Below the pieces are notes generated by a model. It was not told where the DNA came from. It worked only from the letters and a program-made list of their open reading frames with translations, and searched no databases. This document shows, in pieces, positions 32,803 through 41,775 of a stretch of 64,000 nt of DNA. Made by a program: the position numbers and the translations under genes. This DNA comes from Azovibrio restrictus DSM 23866 (GTDB lineage Bacteria > Pseudomonadota > Gammaproteobacteria > Burkholderiales > Rhodocyclaceae). The stretch's first letter is position 1. Each line of letters starts with the position of its first letter. The stretch covers positions 1 to 64,000 of the forward strand of contig NZ_AUCH01000016.1 of NCBI RefSeq assembly GCF_000429665.1, in the 5' to 3' direction.

Positions 32803-33867
32803 ATGACCAAAACCTACACCCCTTTCAGCGGCCTGGACCATCTGGCTTCCGCCGTGGTCCTCATGGATGCGGAGCGCCAGGTCCGCTACGCCAACAGCGC
32901 CGCCGAGAATCTCCTGGCCGTCACCGGCCGCTCCCTGATCGGCCGCGCCCTGGACCAGGTGATGCGCTACAGTGCCACCCTCCAGTCGGCCCTGGACAAC
33001 GCCATCGCCAACAACTGGAGCTACACGGGCCAGAACGTGGAGATCCGCCGGGGTAATGACGAGGTGCTGCACCTGAACTGCACCGTGACCCCCGTGCACT
33101 GCGAGGACGCGCCGGAAATCCGCATGCTCATGGAGCTGCAGCCCATAGACCAGCAGCTGAAGGCGAGCCGGGAAGAGCGGCTGATCGAGCAGCAGCAGGC
33201 CAGCCGGGAGCTGATCCGCAATCTGGCCCACGAGATCAAGAATCCCCTGGGAGGCATCCGCGGTGCTGCCCAGCTCCTGGAGCACGAGCTCAACAATCCC
33301 TCCCTGCAGGAATACACCCAGGTCATCATCAAGGAGGCCGACCGGCTGCAGGATCTCATGCAGCGCCTGCTCTCGCCCCACCGGGCGTCCATGCAGCCCT
33401 ATCCGGTCAGCATCCACGAGGTCCTGGAGCGGGTGCGCAGCCTGCTGCTGCTGGAATACCCGGACGGCCTCAGCATCCGCCGCGACTACGACACCAGCCT
33501 GCCCGACCTGGTGGGGGACCGGGAGCAGCTGATCCAGGTGTTCCTCAACATCGCCCGCAACGCCGCCCAGGCCATGGAAGGCAAGGGAGAAATCATCTTC
33601 CAGACCCGCTCGGCCCGCCAGGTGACCCTGGTCAAGCGCCGGTTCCGCCTGGCCATCGACATCGCCATCATCGACAACGGCCCGGGGATACCCGACGACT
33701 TCAAGGAACGCATGTTCTATCCCCTGGTGTCGGGGCGCCCCGAAGGCACCGGCCTGGGCCTGACCCTGGCCCAGAGTTTCGTGCAGCAGCACCAGGGCAC
33801 CATAGAATGCGATAGCCGCCCCGGGCGGACCTGCTTCCTGATCCGCCTGCCCATGGAGCGGGCCTGA
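32803..33867 (+). CDS. glnL: nitrogen regulation sensor kinase NtrB (GlnL)
   Basis: 354 residues: PAS domain (about 8-110) and histidine kinase core with phosphoacceptor NLAHEIKNPLGG (His143), N-box NIARNAAQAM, and ATP-binding DNGPGIP and GTGLGL. With GlnB/GlnK input it phosphorylates NtrC when nitrogen is limiting. Cytoplasmic. The ATG at 32803 fits the PAS domain; a GTG at 32779 would add eight residues. ntrC follows after 19 bases. Confidence 0.93.
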   Translation: MTKTYTPFSGLDHLASAVVLMDAERQVRYANSAAENLLAVTGRSLIGRALDQVMRYSATLQSALDNAIANNWSYTGQNVEIRRGNDEVLHLNCTVTPVHCEDAPEIRMLMELQPIDQQLKASREERLIEQQQASRELIRNLAHEIKNPLGGIRGAAQLLEHELNNPSLQEYTQVIIKEADRLQDLMQRLLSPHRASMQPYPVSIHEVLERVRSLLLLEYPDGLSIRRDYDTSLPDLVGDREQLIQVFLNIARNAAQAMEGKGEIIFQTRSARQVTLVKRRFRLAIDIAIIDNGPGIPDDFKERMFYPLVSGRPEGTGLGLTLAQSFVQQHQGTIECDSRPGRTCFLIRLPMERA

Positions 33868-33886
33868 ACCTTGCTTTGAGCTGCCC

Positions 33887-35287
33887 ATGAAACCAATCTG
33901 GATCATCGACGACGACCGCTCCATCCGCTGGGTCCTGGAAAAGACCCTGACGCGGGAGGGCATTCCCTTCAAGAGCTTCGCTTCCGCCAGCGAGGCCCTG
34001 CAGGCCCTGGAGGACGAGGAACCGCCCCAGGCCCTGCTTTCTGACATCCGCATGCCCGGGGCCTCCGGCCTGGACCTGCTGAAGCGGGTCAAGGAGCGCC
34101 ATCCCCAGGTGCCGGTGATCATCATGACCGCCTATTCGGACCTGGAAAGCGCCGTGGCGGCCTTTCAGGGCGGCGCCTTCGAATACCTGCCCAAGCCCTT
34201 CGACGTGGATCAGGCCATAGAACTGATCCGGCGGGCCATCGACGAAAGCATGCACCAGAGTGGTGCGGTGGAGGAGGTGGGGCTGACCCCGGAAATCCTC
34301 GGCCAGGCGCCCGCCATGCAGGAGGTGTTCCGGGCCATCGGCCGGCTCTCCCAGTCCCATGCCACGGTGCTGATCACCGGGGAATCCGGCTCCGGCAAGG
34401 AGCTGGTGGCCCGCGCCCTGCACCGGCACAGTCCCCGGAAGGATGCGCCCTTCGTGGCCATCAACACGGCGGCCATTCCCAAGGATCTGCTCGAATCGGA
34501 GCTGTTCGGCCATGAGCGGGGCGCCTTCACCGGGGCCCAGACCCAGCGCCGGGGCCGCTTCGAGCAGGCGGACGGGGGCACCCTGTTCCTGGACGAAATC
34601 GGCGACATGCCGGCGGAACTCCAGACCCGCCTGCTGCGGGTGCTCTCCGATGGGCACTTCTACCGGGTGGGCGGTCATGCCCCGATCAAGGCCAACGTGC
34701 GGGTCATCGCCGCCACCCACCAGAACCTGGAGGACCGGGTCAAGGACGGGTTGTTCCGGGAGGACCTGTTCCACCGTCTGAACGTGATCCGCATCCGGCT
34801 GCCAGCCCTGCGGGAGCGGCGCGAGGACATCCCTCTGCTGACCAAGCACTTCCTGCAGAAGAGCGCCCAGGAGCTGGGGGTGGAATCCAAGCGCCTGTCC
34901 GAGTCCGCCCTCAAGTACCTGGCCGGGCTGGAATTCAGCGGCAACGTGCGGCAACTGGAGAATCTCTGCCACTGGATCACGGTCATGGCCCCGGGCCAGC
35001 AGGTGGAGATCGCCGATCTGCCGCCGGAGCTGCGCGAGGCGCCGGTGCAGGTCACGGCTGCCAACTGGGAGGGAGCCCTGGCCCAGGAAGTGGACCGGCT
35101 GCTGGCGGCCTCCACCCCGGATCTCCACGAGCGCCTGGTGCAGGCCTTCGAGCGGACCCTGATCAACCGGGCCCTGGCCCACACCGGGGGGCGCCGGATC
35201 GAGGCGGCCCAGGCCCTTTCCATCGGGCGCAACACCATCACCCGCAAGATCCAGGAACTGGGCCTGGAGGGCGGCCGGGATTCCTGA
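33887..35287 (+). CDS. glnG: nitrogen regulation response regulator NtrC (GlnG)
   Basis: 466 residues: receiver domain with phosphorylation site SDIRMPG (Asp53), sigma-54 activator AAA+ domain with GESGSGKE, the sigma-54 contact loop GAFTGA, and a C-terminal Fis-type helix-turn-helix (AQALSIGRNTITRKIQ). It activates sigma-54 promoters under nitrogen limitation. Candidate target boxes in this window lie at 36846, 36878, 44050, 44115 and 56787. Confidence 0.96.
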   Translation: MKPIWIIDDDRSIRWVLEKTLTREGIPFKSFASASEALQALEDEEPPQALLSDIRMPGASGLDLLKRVKERHPQVPVIIMTAYSDLESAVAAFQGGAFEYLPKPFDVDQAIELIRRAIDESMHQSGAVEEVGLTPEILGQAPAMQEVFRAIGRLSQSHATVLITGESGSGKELVARALHRHSPRKDAPFVAINTAAIPKDLLESELFGHERGAFTGAQTQRRGRFEQADGGTLFLDEIGDMPAELQTRLLRVLSDGHFYRVGGHAPIKANVRVIAATHQNLEDRVKDGLFREDLFHRLNVIRIRLPALRERREDIPLLTKHFLQKSAQELGVESKRLSESALKYLAGLEFSGNVRQLENLCHWITVMAPGQQVEIADLPPELREAPVQVTAANWEGALAQEVDRLLAASTPDLHERLVQAFERTLINRALAHTGGRRIEAAQALSIGRNTITRKIQELGLEGGRDS

Positions 35288-35316
35288 GGGGCGGCTGGCC
35301 CCCATCCTGCCGGGCG

Positions 35317-35349
35317 GTGATAATGGCGGCTTTCATCAGCCGCCTTTTT
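35317..35349 (+). promoter_or_regulatory. TGATAAT promoter and terminator-like hairpin abutting birA
   Basis: TGATAAT (35318-35324) is followed at once by GGCGGCT-TTCATC-AGCCGCC and TTTTT ending at 35349, one base before the birA ATG. The hairpin could terminate ntrC transcripts, or sit in the very short birA leader. Confidence 0.6.
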
Positions 35350-35350
35350 C

Positions 35351-36148
35351 ATGCCCCTGATCGACCTTACCCTGCTGCGCCAGGCCCTGGGCCCCATGGC
35401 CGGCCGCTTCGACGTGGATGCCGTAGACAGCTGCGACTCCACCAACGCCCGCCTGCTGGAGCGGGCCGCCGCCGGCGCCCCTTCCGGCTCCGTGCTGGTG
35501 GCCGACCGGCAGAGCGCCGGCCGGGGGCGGCGCGGCCGGCCCTGGGTCTCCAGCCCCGAGGACAGCCTGACCTTTTCCCTGCTCTGGCGCTGGAGCGCCG
35601 ACCCGGCCCGGCTGGCCGGCCTGTCCCTGGCCGTGGGGCTGGCCCTGGCCCGGGCCCTGGAGTCCCTGGGGGCCAGGGGGCTGGGGCTGAAGTGGCCCAA
35701 CGATCTGCTTTTCCGGGGGGCGGCGGGAGACGCCAAGCTGGCAGGCATCCTGGTGGAACTGGCGGCGGACCGGCGAGGCATGCAGGTGGTGATCGGCATC
35801 GGCCTCAACCTGCGGGCGCCCCAGGTAAGCGAACAGATCGTGGCGGGCCTGGCCGACTGCTGCCCGGCGCTGCCCGAGCGGCATCAGCTGCTGGCTGCCC
35901 TGCTGGCGGAACTGGCCCAGACCCTGGAGCTGTTCGCCCGGGAGGGCTTCTTGCCCCTGCGTTCGGACTGGCAGGCCCGCCACCTCTGGCAGGATCAAGC
36001 CGTCTGCCTGCTGGAGGCGGGGCAGCTCCTGGCCCAGGGCCTGTGCCGGGGCGTGGATGCGGAAGGGGCCTTGCTCCTGGAGACCGCCGCCGGTCAGCAG
36101 CGCTTTCTCGCCGGAGACCTGAGCCTGCGCCCTGGGGCGCAGCCATGA
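35351..36148 (+). CDS. birA: biotin-[acetyl-CoA carboxylase] ligase
   Basis: 265 residues. It attaches biotin to acetyl-CoA carboxylase via biotinyl-AMP. The biotin-binding loop GRGRRGRPW (near residue 57), KWPNDL and KLAGILVE are present. The N-terminal DNA-binding domain of bifunctional BirA is absent, so it is a ligase only. The ATG has no visible ribosome site; a later in-frame ATG at 35396 would cut the fold. Overlaps coaX. Confidence 0.9.
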   Translation: MPLIDLTLLRQALGPMAGRFDVDAVDSCDSTNARLLERAAAGAPSGSVLVADRQSAGRGRRGRPWVSSPEDSLTFSLLWRWSADPARLAGLSLAVGLALARALESLGARGLGLKWPNDLLFRGAAGDAKLAGILVELAADRRGMQVVIGIGLNLRAPQVSEQIVAGLADCCPALPERHQLLAALLAELAQTLELFAREGFLPLRSDWQARHLWQDQAVCLLEAGQLLAQGLCRGVDAEGALLLETAAGQQRFLAGDLSLRPGAQP

Positions 36149-36855
36149 TCCTCTGCTTTGATGGGGGCAATAGCCGCCTCAAGTGGGGGCTGGCCGATGC
36201 CTCGGGCTGGCTGGAACAGGGGGCCCTGGAGTGGCAGGAGCTGGCCGCCCTGCCGGCCCGGCTGGCGGCCTGGGGCCGGCCTGAGCGGGCCTTGCTGGCC
36301 AGCGTCGCCGGACCCGAGGCCGAAGCGGCTCTGCAAGCGCTGCTGCCCGGGCTGGACCTGGAGCCGGTGCGCAGTACCGGGGCGGCGGCGGGGGTGCGCA
36401 ACAGCTATCTGCAGCCCGGGACCCTGGGTGTGGACCGCTGGTGTGCCCTGATCGGGGCCCGCTCCCTGGAGTCCCGGCCCTGCCTGGTGGTCAGCGCCGG
36501 CACGGCCACCACCATCGACAGCCTGGACGGGGAGGGCGTGTTTCTCGGCGGCCTGATCCTGCCCGGGCTGGACATGATGCAGGCCGCCCTGGCCCGGGGC
36601 ACGGCCCGGCTGCCCCTGGCCGCGGGCCGGCACCAGGTCCATCCCCGGGAAACCGGCGATGCCATCCGCAGCGGCTGCCTGGAGGCCCAGGCCGGTGCCG
36701 TGGAGCGGGCTTACCGGCGCCTGCCCGGGGCCGCCAGCTGTTTCCTGGCCGGGGGCGCCGGGCCGGCCCTGGCGCCGCTGCTGTCCCTGCCCCTGCGTTC
36801 CGAACCCTATCTGGTTCTGGAGGGGGTGCGGCAGCTGGCCTCGTCTGCACCGTGA
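36145..36855 (+). CDS. coaX: type III pantothenate kinase
   Basis: 236 residues. ATP-dependent pantothenate phosphorylation, first step of coenzyme A synthesis. DGGNSRLKWG forms the phosphate-binding start, SAGTATTIDSL the second ATP block, and GGLILPGLDMMQAAL is typical of CoaX. The ATG overlaps the birA stop (ATGA), the usual birA-coaX arrangement. coaE lies 2.3 kb downstream, so two CoA genes cluster here. Confidence 0.93.
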   Translation: MILCFDGGNSRLKWGLADASGWLEQGALEWQELAALPARLAAWGRPERALLASVAGPEAEAALQALLPGLDLEPVRSTGAAAGVRNSYLQPGTLGVDRWCALIGARSLESRPCLVVSAGTATTIDSLDGEGVFLGGLILPGLDMMQAALARGTARLPLAAGRHQVHPRETGDAIRSGCLEAQAGAVERAYRRLPGAASCFLAGGAGPALAPLLSLPLRSEPYLVLEGVRQLASSAP

Positions 36856-36862
36856 TGGTGCG
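36846..36862. promoter_or_regulatory. NtrC-type box 1 upstream of trpB2
   Basis: TGCAC-CGTGATG-GTGCG matches the 17-bp palindromic TGCAC-N7-GTGCA consensus with one mismatch. It overlaps the last codons of coaX and lies about 92 bases before the predicted start point. Confidence 0.65.
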
Positions 36863-36877
36863 TTCCCTGGTGTTTTG

Positions 36878-36894
36878 TGCACGCCATTGGTGCG
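36878..36894. promoter_or_regulatory. NtrC-type box 2 upstream of trpB2
   Basis: TGCAC-GCCATTG-GTGCG is 32 bases (three helical turns) from box 1, the spacing seen in cooperative NtrC pairs. Confidence 0.65.
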
Positions 36895-36920
36895 CTCCCG
36901 GTCAGTGTGTGCACTTGCCT

Positions 36921-36936
36921 TGGCCCCCCCGATGCT
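36921..36936 (+). promoter_or_regulatory. sigma-54 promoter of trpB2
   Basis: TGG at 36921-36923 and GC at 36934-36935 give the obligatory GG-N10-GC spacing, followed by TTTT. The -24 element is weak (TGGCCC rather than TGGCAC). Predicted start is near 36947, 34 bases before the trpB2 ATG. Confidence 0.6.
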
Positions 36937-36980
36937 TTTCGGTTAACTTATCGCCTTTTCCGCCAAACATTTCCTGAATC

Positions 36981-38345
36981 ATGATTCCCCTGCGCACCTA
37001 TCTGAACCCGGATGAAATGCCCACCCACTGGTACAACGTGGTGGCCGACATGAAGAACCCGCCGGCCCCGCCCCTGGGACCCGACGGACAGCCCATGGGG
37101 CCGGAACAGATGGGCGCCATCTTCCCCATGAACATCCTGGAACAGGAGATGAGCAGCCAGCGCTGGATCGAGATTCCCGAGGAGGTGCGGCAGATTTACG
37201 CCCTCTGGCGTCCCGCTCCCCTGTGCCGGGCCCTGCGCCTGGAGCAGGCCCTGGGCACCACAGCCAAGATCTTCTACAAGTACGAGGGGGTTTCCCCGGC
37301 CGGCTCCCACAAGCCCAACTCCGCCGTGCCCCAGGCCTTCTACAACAAGGAGGCCGGCACCAAGAAGCTGACCACCGAAACCGGGGCCGGCCAGTGGGGC
37401 TCCTCCATCGCCTTCGCCGGGCAGATGTTCGGCCTGCCGGTGCGGGTGTTCATGGTCAAGGTGAGCTATGAGCAGAAACCCTTCCGCCGCTCCATGATGC
37501 AGACCTGGGGCGCCGAGGTCTTTGCCAGCCCCACCAACCTCACCGAAGCCGGCCGCAAGGCCCTGGCCGCCGATCCCGAGTGCCAGGGCTCCCTGGGCCT
37601 GGCCATCTCCGAGGCCGTGGAAGAGGCCGCCGCCGACAAGGAAACCTGCTACACCCTGGGCTCGGTGCTCAACCACGTGCTCCTGCACCAGACCATCATC
37701 GGCCTGGAAGCCAAGAAGCAGTTCGACAAGCTGGGCCTCTACCCGGACGTGGTGGTGGGCCCCTGCGGCGGCGGCTCCTCCTTCGGCGGCATTGCCTTCC
37801 CCTTCCTGGCCGACAAGGCGGCCGGCGACAAGCGAGCCAACAATCTGCGCTGCGTCGCGGTGGAACCCACCTCCTGCCCGACCTTGACCCAGGGCGCCTA
37901 CGCCTACGACTTCGGCGACGCTTCCGGTTATACACCGCTGATGAAGATGTTCACCCTGGGTCATGACTTCATGCCCCCGGGCATCCACGCCGGTGGCCTG
38001 CGCTACCATGGCGCCAGCCCCCTGGTTTCCCAGCTCACCCACGAGGGCCTGGTGGAGCCCCTGGCCGTGCCGCAGCTGGCCACCTTCGAAGCCGGGGTCC
38101 AGTTCGCCCGGGCCGAGGGCATCATCCCCGCCCCCGAGTCCTGCCACGCCATCCGGGCTGCCATCGACGAGGCCCTGAAAGCCAAGGTGACCGGCGAGGA
38201 AAAGGTGATCCTGTTCAGTCTCACCGGCCACGGCCACTTCGACATGGCTTCCTACGACAAATTCTTCGCCGGCAAGCTGGAAGACTTCGCCTACCCGGCC
38301 GAAGCCATTGCCGATTCCCTCAAGCACCTGCCCCAGGTGGGCTGA
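36981..38345 (+). CDS. TrpB2-type tryptophan synthase beta-like protein
   Basis: 454 residues, a PLP enzyme of the TrpB2 subgroup (longer than the ~400-residue TrpB1). PLP-binding lysine in GSHKPNSA and phosphate loop CGGGSSFGG are present, and an N-terminal extension is characteristic of TrpB2. Most TrpB2 enzymes act without TrpA on indole and serine, or as serine deaminases; which applies here is unknown. It has its own NtrC/sigma-54-type promoter region. Confidence 0.9.
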   Translation: MIPLRTYLNPDEMPTHWYNVVADMKNPPAPPLGPDGQPMGPEQMGAIFPMNILEQEMSSQRWIEIPEEVRQIYALWRPAPLCRALRLEQALGTTAKIFYKYEGVSPAGSHKPNSAVPQAFYNKEAGTKKLTTETGAGQWGSSIAFAGQMFGLPVRVFMVKVSYEQKPFRRSMMQTWGAEVFASPTNLTEAGRKALAADPECQGSLGLAISEAVEEAAADKETCYTLGSVLNHVLLHQTIIGLEAKKQFDKLGLYPDVVVGPCGGGSSFGGIAFPFLADKAAGDKRANNLRCVAVEPTSCPTLTQGAYAYDFGDASGYTPLMKMFTLGHDFMPPGIHAGGLRYHGASPLVSQLTHEGLVEPLAVPQLATFEAGVQFARAEGIIPAPESCHAIRAAIDEALKAKVTGEEKVILFSLTGHGHFDMASYDKFFAGKLEDFAYPAEAIADSLKHLPQVG

Positions 38346-38357
38346 AAGCGCTGAACC

Positions 38358-39131
38358 ATGCGGGCCCTGGTGTTCCTCCTGATCCTCGCCAATCTGCTGT
38401 TCTTTGCCTATGCCGGTGGCTACTTCGGGACCGGGGCCTCGCCGGATGCCCTGCGCGGGCAGCAGCAGATCAACCCCGAGCGCCTGCAGCTCCTGGCCCG
38501 GGCCGGGGAAGCGGTGCCGGCTCCTGCTCCTGCACCCTCGCCGGTTGCACCGCCCGAGCCTGTCCCTGAGCCTGCTGCCGCCCCCGGCGCGCCGGCCCCG
38601 GAGAGCAAACCTGCGGAAGCCCGGCCGGCGGAGGTGAAGCCGGAACCGGCGCCGCCCAAGGAAAGCGACAAGCCGCCGGTGCCGGACAAGGTGGTCAAGG
38701 GGTCCCGCTGCATCCTGATCAGCGGCCTGCAGATCGATGCGGTGGAAACCCTGGTGGCCCAGGCGGAGGCGGCCAAGCTCAAGGCCAGCCGGCGCAGCGA
38801 AGGCAGCTGGTGGGTGTTCATCCCGCCCCAGGGGGACAAGAAGGGCGCGGACAAGAAGGCCGGGGAGCTGCAGCGCCTGGGGGTGAAGGAGTTCTTTGTC
38901 GTCACCGAAGGGGCCCAGCAGTTCGCCATTTCCCTGGGGGTGTTCTCCCGGGAAGAAGCCGCCCAGAAACGCCTGGAGCAGCTGCAGTCCCAGGGGGTGC
39001 GCAGCGCCCGGGTCGGGCCACGCCAGGCAGAAGGCGCCCGGCAGCTGCTGGAAGTCCGGGGTGATGCCGGGGCCCTGGCCACCCTGCGCCAGGGCTTGCC
39101 GGCAGGCTCCGGCAGCAAGGACTGTCAGTGA
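38358..39131 (+). CDS. SPOR-domain membrane protein
   Basis: 257 residues: one N-terminal helix (about 2-19), a long Ala/Pro/Glu linker, and a C-terminal SPOR domain that in related proteins binds denuded peptidoglycan at the septum (FAISLGVFSREEAAQKRLEQL segment). In betaproteobacteria such a gene usually follows coaX directly; here trpB2 lies between. The stop overlaps the coaE start. Confidence 0.8.
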   Translation: MRALVFLLILANLLFFAYAGGYFGTGASPDALRGQQQINPERLQLLARAGEAVPAPAPAPSPVAPPEPVPEPAAAPGAPAPESKPAEARPAEVKPEPAPPKESDKPPVPDKVVKGSRCILISGLQIDAVETLVAQAEAAKLKASRRSEGSWWVFIPPQGDKKGADKKAGELQRLGVKEFFVVTEGAQQFAISLGVFSREEAAQKRLEQLQSQGVRSARVGPRQAEGARQLLEVRGDAGALATLRQGLPAGSGSKDCQ

Positions 39132-39754
39132 GCTTTCTGGTCGGGCTGACCGGCGGCATCGGCAGCGGCAAGAGTACGGTGGCCGAGGCCTTCGTGGCCC
39201 TGGGGGCGGGCCTGGTCGATACCGATGCCCTGGCCCGGCAGCTGACCGGGGCCGGCGGCTTGGCCCTGGCGCCGCTCCAGGCGGTCTTCGGGCCGGACAT
39301 CGTCGGCCCGGACGGGGCCCTGGACCGGAGCGCCATGCGCCAGCGGGTGTTTGCGGACGAGACGGCCCGTCGGCAGCTGGAAGCCATCCTGCATCCCCTG
39401 ATCCGGGCCGAGGCGGCCGCCCGGGTGGCCGCCAGCGCCGCTCCCTACGTGCTCCTGGATGTGCCGCTTCTGGTGGAGACCGGGGTACAGGCCTATGGGC
39501 TGGACCGGGTGCTGGTGGTGGATTGTCCCGAGCCCCTGCAGGTGGAGCGGGTCATGGCGCGTAGCGGCTTGTCCGCCCCGGAGGTGCAGGCGGTGATGGC
39601 AGCCCAGGCCAGCCGGGCGGCGCGTCTGGCGGTGGCGGATGATGTGCTCGACAACAGCGGTTCGCCCGACAGCCTGGGGCCGGCCGTGGCCCGGCTGCAT
39701 CAGGCGTATCTGCAAATGGCGGCCCGCAAGGCCGCCAGCCCGATTTGTGGGTAA
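39128..39754 (+). CDS. coaE: dephospho-CoA kinase
   Basis: 208 residues. Final step of CoA synthesis. P-loop GGIGSGKST, DTDALARQL, HPLIR and VVDCPEPLQ match CoaE. The start is GTG at 39128, four bases inside the previous stop (GTGA), with the P-loop immediately after. zapD and yacG follow, the common coaE-zapD-yacG order. Confidence 0.95.
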   Translation: MSFLVGLTGGIGSGKSTVAEAFVALGAGLVDTDALARQLTGAGGLALAPLQAVFGPDIVGPDGALDRSAMRQRVFADETARRQLEAILHPLIRAEAAARVAASAAPYVLLDVPLLVETGVQAYGLDRVLVVDCPEPLQVERVMARSGLSAPEVQAVMAAQASRAARLAVADDVLDNSGSPDSLGPAVARLHQAYLQMAARKAASPICG

Positions 39755-39838
39755 AAAACTGATTCGGCTTAAAGTATTAAGTTGAGATTTGTTGCTAACT
39801 GATTCAGAATAATCGAAATTCACCAGAATGGCGGCGGC

Positions 39839-40597
39839 GTGATCACCTACGAATATCCCTTCAATGAGCGCATACGCACCCTGCTGCGCCTGGAGGACCT
39901 CTTCGAAAAGGTAGCCTACTTCTCCAAGTCGGATGGTCCGGCGGAGAACCACGTCGCCCTCGTCACCCTGTTCGAAATCCTGGATGTGGCCGGTCGGGCC
40001 GATCTGAAGATGGACATGATCCAGGAGCTGGAACGGCAACGCCAGACCCTGCTGGGCTTTCGCAACAATCCCGATATTTCCGAAGCGGCCCTGTCCGGCG
40101 CCCTCTACGAGATCGAGCAGGCCTCCGCCGCCCTGCTGGCCCTGAGCGGCAAGTTCGGCCAGACCCTGCGGGACAATGACTGGCTCATGGGCATCAAGAG
40201 CCGGGTGGCCATTCCCGGCGGCGTGTGCGAATTCGACCTGCCCTCCTACCACTACTGGCTGCACCAGTCCGAGCAGTTCCGCAGCGACTCCCTGGCTTCC
40301 TGGTCCAAGTCCATGCTGCCCGTGCGCGACGCCCTGACCATCATCCTGCGCCTGCTGCGCTCCAGCGGCCGGGTGGAGCGGCTCAACGCCGTGCATGGCC
40401 AGTTCCAGCGCATGCTGGGCGGCACCGCCGCCCAGATGGTGCGCATCTCCCTGGCCCCCAGCGAGCAGGCGGTGCCCGAGGTGAGCGCCAACCGCTACGC
40501 CCTCAACATCCGCTTCACCCACCCCCCGGAAATGGACATCAAGGCCAAGGGCTGCGATCGGGATGTGGGCTTTGAACTGACCTTCTGCAACCTGTGA
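39839..40597 (+). CDS. zapD: cell division protein ZapD
   Basis: 252 residues, the YacF/ZapD family that crosslinks FtsZ filaments: opening YEYPFNERIRTLLRLEDLF and the ESRV-like GIKSRVAIPGG block. GTG start at 39839; an ATG at 39828 is out of frame. An AT-rich promoter-like spacer of 84 bases lies before it. The stop overlaps yacG. Confidence 0.93.
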   Translation: MITYEYPFNERIRTLLRLEDLFEKVAYFSKSDGPAENHVALVTLFEILDVAGRADLKMDMIQELERQRQTLLGFRNNPDISEAALSGALYEIEQASAALLALSGKFGQTLRDNDWLMGIKSRVAIPGGVCEFDLPSYHYWLHQSEQFRSDSLASWSKSMLPVRDALTIILRLLRSSGRVERLNAVHGQFQRMLGGTAAQMVRISLAPSEQAVPEVSANRYALNIRFTHPPEMDIKAKGCDRDVGFELTFCNL

Positions 40598-40797
40598 CCC
40601 AGCTTGTTTACCGTCAGGTGCCCTGTCCCCAGTGCGGCACCCTGTCCGAATGGCGCCCGGAAAATCCCTGGCGCCCCTTCTGTTCCGAGCGCTGCAAGCT
40701 CATCGACCTGGGCTGCTGGGCAAGTGAGTCCTACAAGGTGCCGGTAGAGGAGCAGGACGCCGGTATCGATCCCGACGCCCTCCCGCCCCGGGGCTGA
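40594..40797 (+). CDS. yacG: DNA gyrase inhibitor YacG
   Basis: 67 residues. Zinc-ribbon protein that binds GyrB: CPQCG near residue 11 and FCSERCK near 29 form the four-cysteine site. GTG start overlaps the zapD stop. Confidence 0.93.
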   Translation: MTQLVYRQVPCPQCGTLSEWRPENPWRPFCSERCKLIDLGCWASESYKVPVEEQDAGIDPDALPPRG

Positions 40798-40809
40798 TCT
40801 CCCGCCGCT

Positions 40810-41775
40810 TCACCAGTCCCGCAGGCAGGCGATGCCATGGGCGCCCTGTGCCTGGGCCAGCTCCAGGGTGGCCTGGCTTTGCCCGCCCAGGGCGAATACG
40901 GGCAGGGTGGAGGTTTCCAGCAGCCGGGCGAACTGCTCCCAGCCCATGCCCTTGCTTTCCGGATGGCTGGCGGTGGGCAGCACCGGCCCTAGAAGGGCGT
41001 AATCCAGTCCCAGTCGTTCGCTCAGGAGCAGGTCTTCCCGGTGGTGGCAGGAGGCCCCCACCCAGGGCAGGTCGGGGCGGTCGGTGCAGGTGGCCAGGGC
41101 CCGGGAGGTGAGATGCACCCCCTGGGCGCCCACCTGCCGGGCCAGGGTGATGCCGCTGCCGCTGCCATCTTCGCTGACCAGCACCAGGGCGCCCTGGGGG
41201 GCGGCCAGGGCCATGACGGCTGTTGCCAGTTCCCGACGCCGGGCCGGTTCCAGTTGCCGGTCGCGCAGCTGCACCAGGCGCAGGCCACCGGCCAGGGCCC
41301 GTTGCAGCCGTTCCAGTTCGGCCTCGATGCCGATGTTTTCCGCCCGGGTGATGCCCATGCGGCAGGGCAGGGAAAGGGCCTTCAGGATGGGGGCGTTGGC
41401 GGGCAGCATGGGCTCTACCTGGTTCGGGCCGCCCAGGGGCTGCCAGGCCACGGCGCTGTGTTCCAGGGGCGCGGTGATGCCCACTTCCCCTTCCCAGTCG
41501 GTGACCCGCCAGAAATGGATGTGCACGTGCGCATGGGGATAGACGAAGTGCCGGTGCAGCCAGGGGCTGGCCCGGGTCACGGTGATCCCCAGTTCTTCCT
41601 GGAGTTCCCGCACCAGGGCTTGACGCACGGTTTCCCCTGGCTCCACCTTGCCGCCGGGAAATTCCCAGTAGCCTGCATAGACCTTGCCTTCCGGGCGGCA
41701 GGCGAGCATGAACTCGCGGCCGTCCCGGCTCAGCATCACGGCGGCCGCCACCTGGACGATGGCGGTCTCGCTCAC
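40810..41775 (-). CDS. Nudix hydrolase fused to a thiamine-phosphate-synthase-like domain
   Basis: 321 residues. The N-terminal half is MutT-like with a complete Nudix box (GKVEPGETVRQALVRELQEE) and would hydrolyse 8-oxo-dGTP or another NTP. The C-terminal half is a ThiE-like TIM barrel (LVQLRDRQL, GVHLTSRAL, LLGPVLPTASH); the fusion is known in proteobacteria, but whether the second half synthesises thiamine phosphate is uncertain. GTG start overlaps the upstream ATPase stop (GTGA). Confidence 0.9.
   Translation of the reverse strand: MSETAIVQVAAAVMLSRDGREFMLACRPEGKVYAGYWEFPGGKVEPGETVRQALVRELQEELGITVTRASPWLHRHFVYPHAHVHIHFWRVTDWEGEVGITAPLEHSAVAWQPLGGPNQVEPMLPANAPILKALSLPCRMGITRAENIGIEAELERLQRALAGGLRLVQLRDRQLEPARRRELATAVMALAAPQGALVLVSEDGSGSGITLARQVGAQGVHLTSRALATCTDRPDLPWVGASCHHREDLLLSERLGLDYALLGPVLPTASHPESKGMGWEQFARLLETSTLPVFALGGQSQATLELAQAQGAHGIACLRDW

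Noticed and set aside
32779..32803. GG-N10-GC pattern (GGTGCGGAACTTGC) before ntrB that looks like a sigma-54 promoter
   Set aside because: The start point would fall on or beyond the ATG, the -24 element is poor, and no NtrC box lies upstream.
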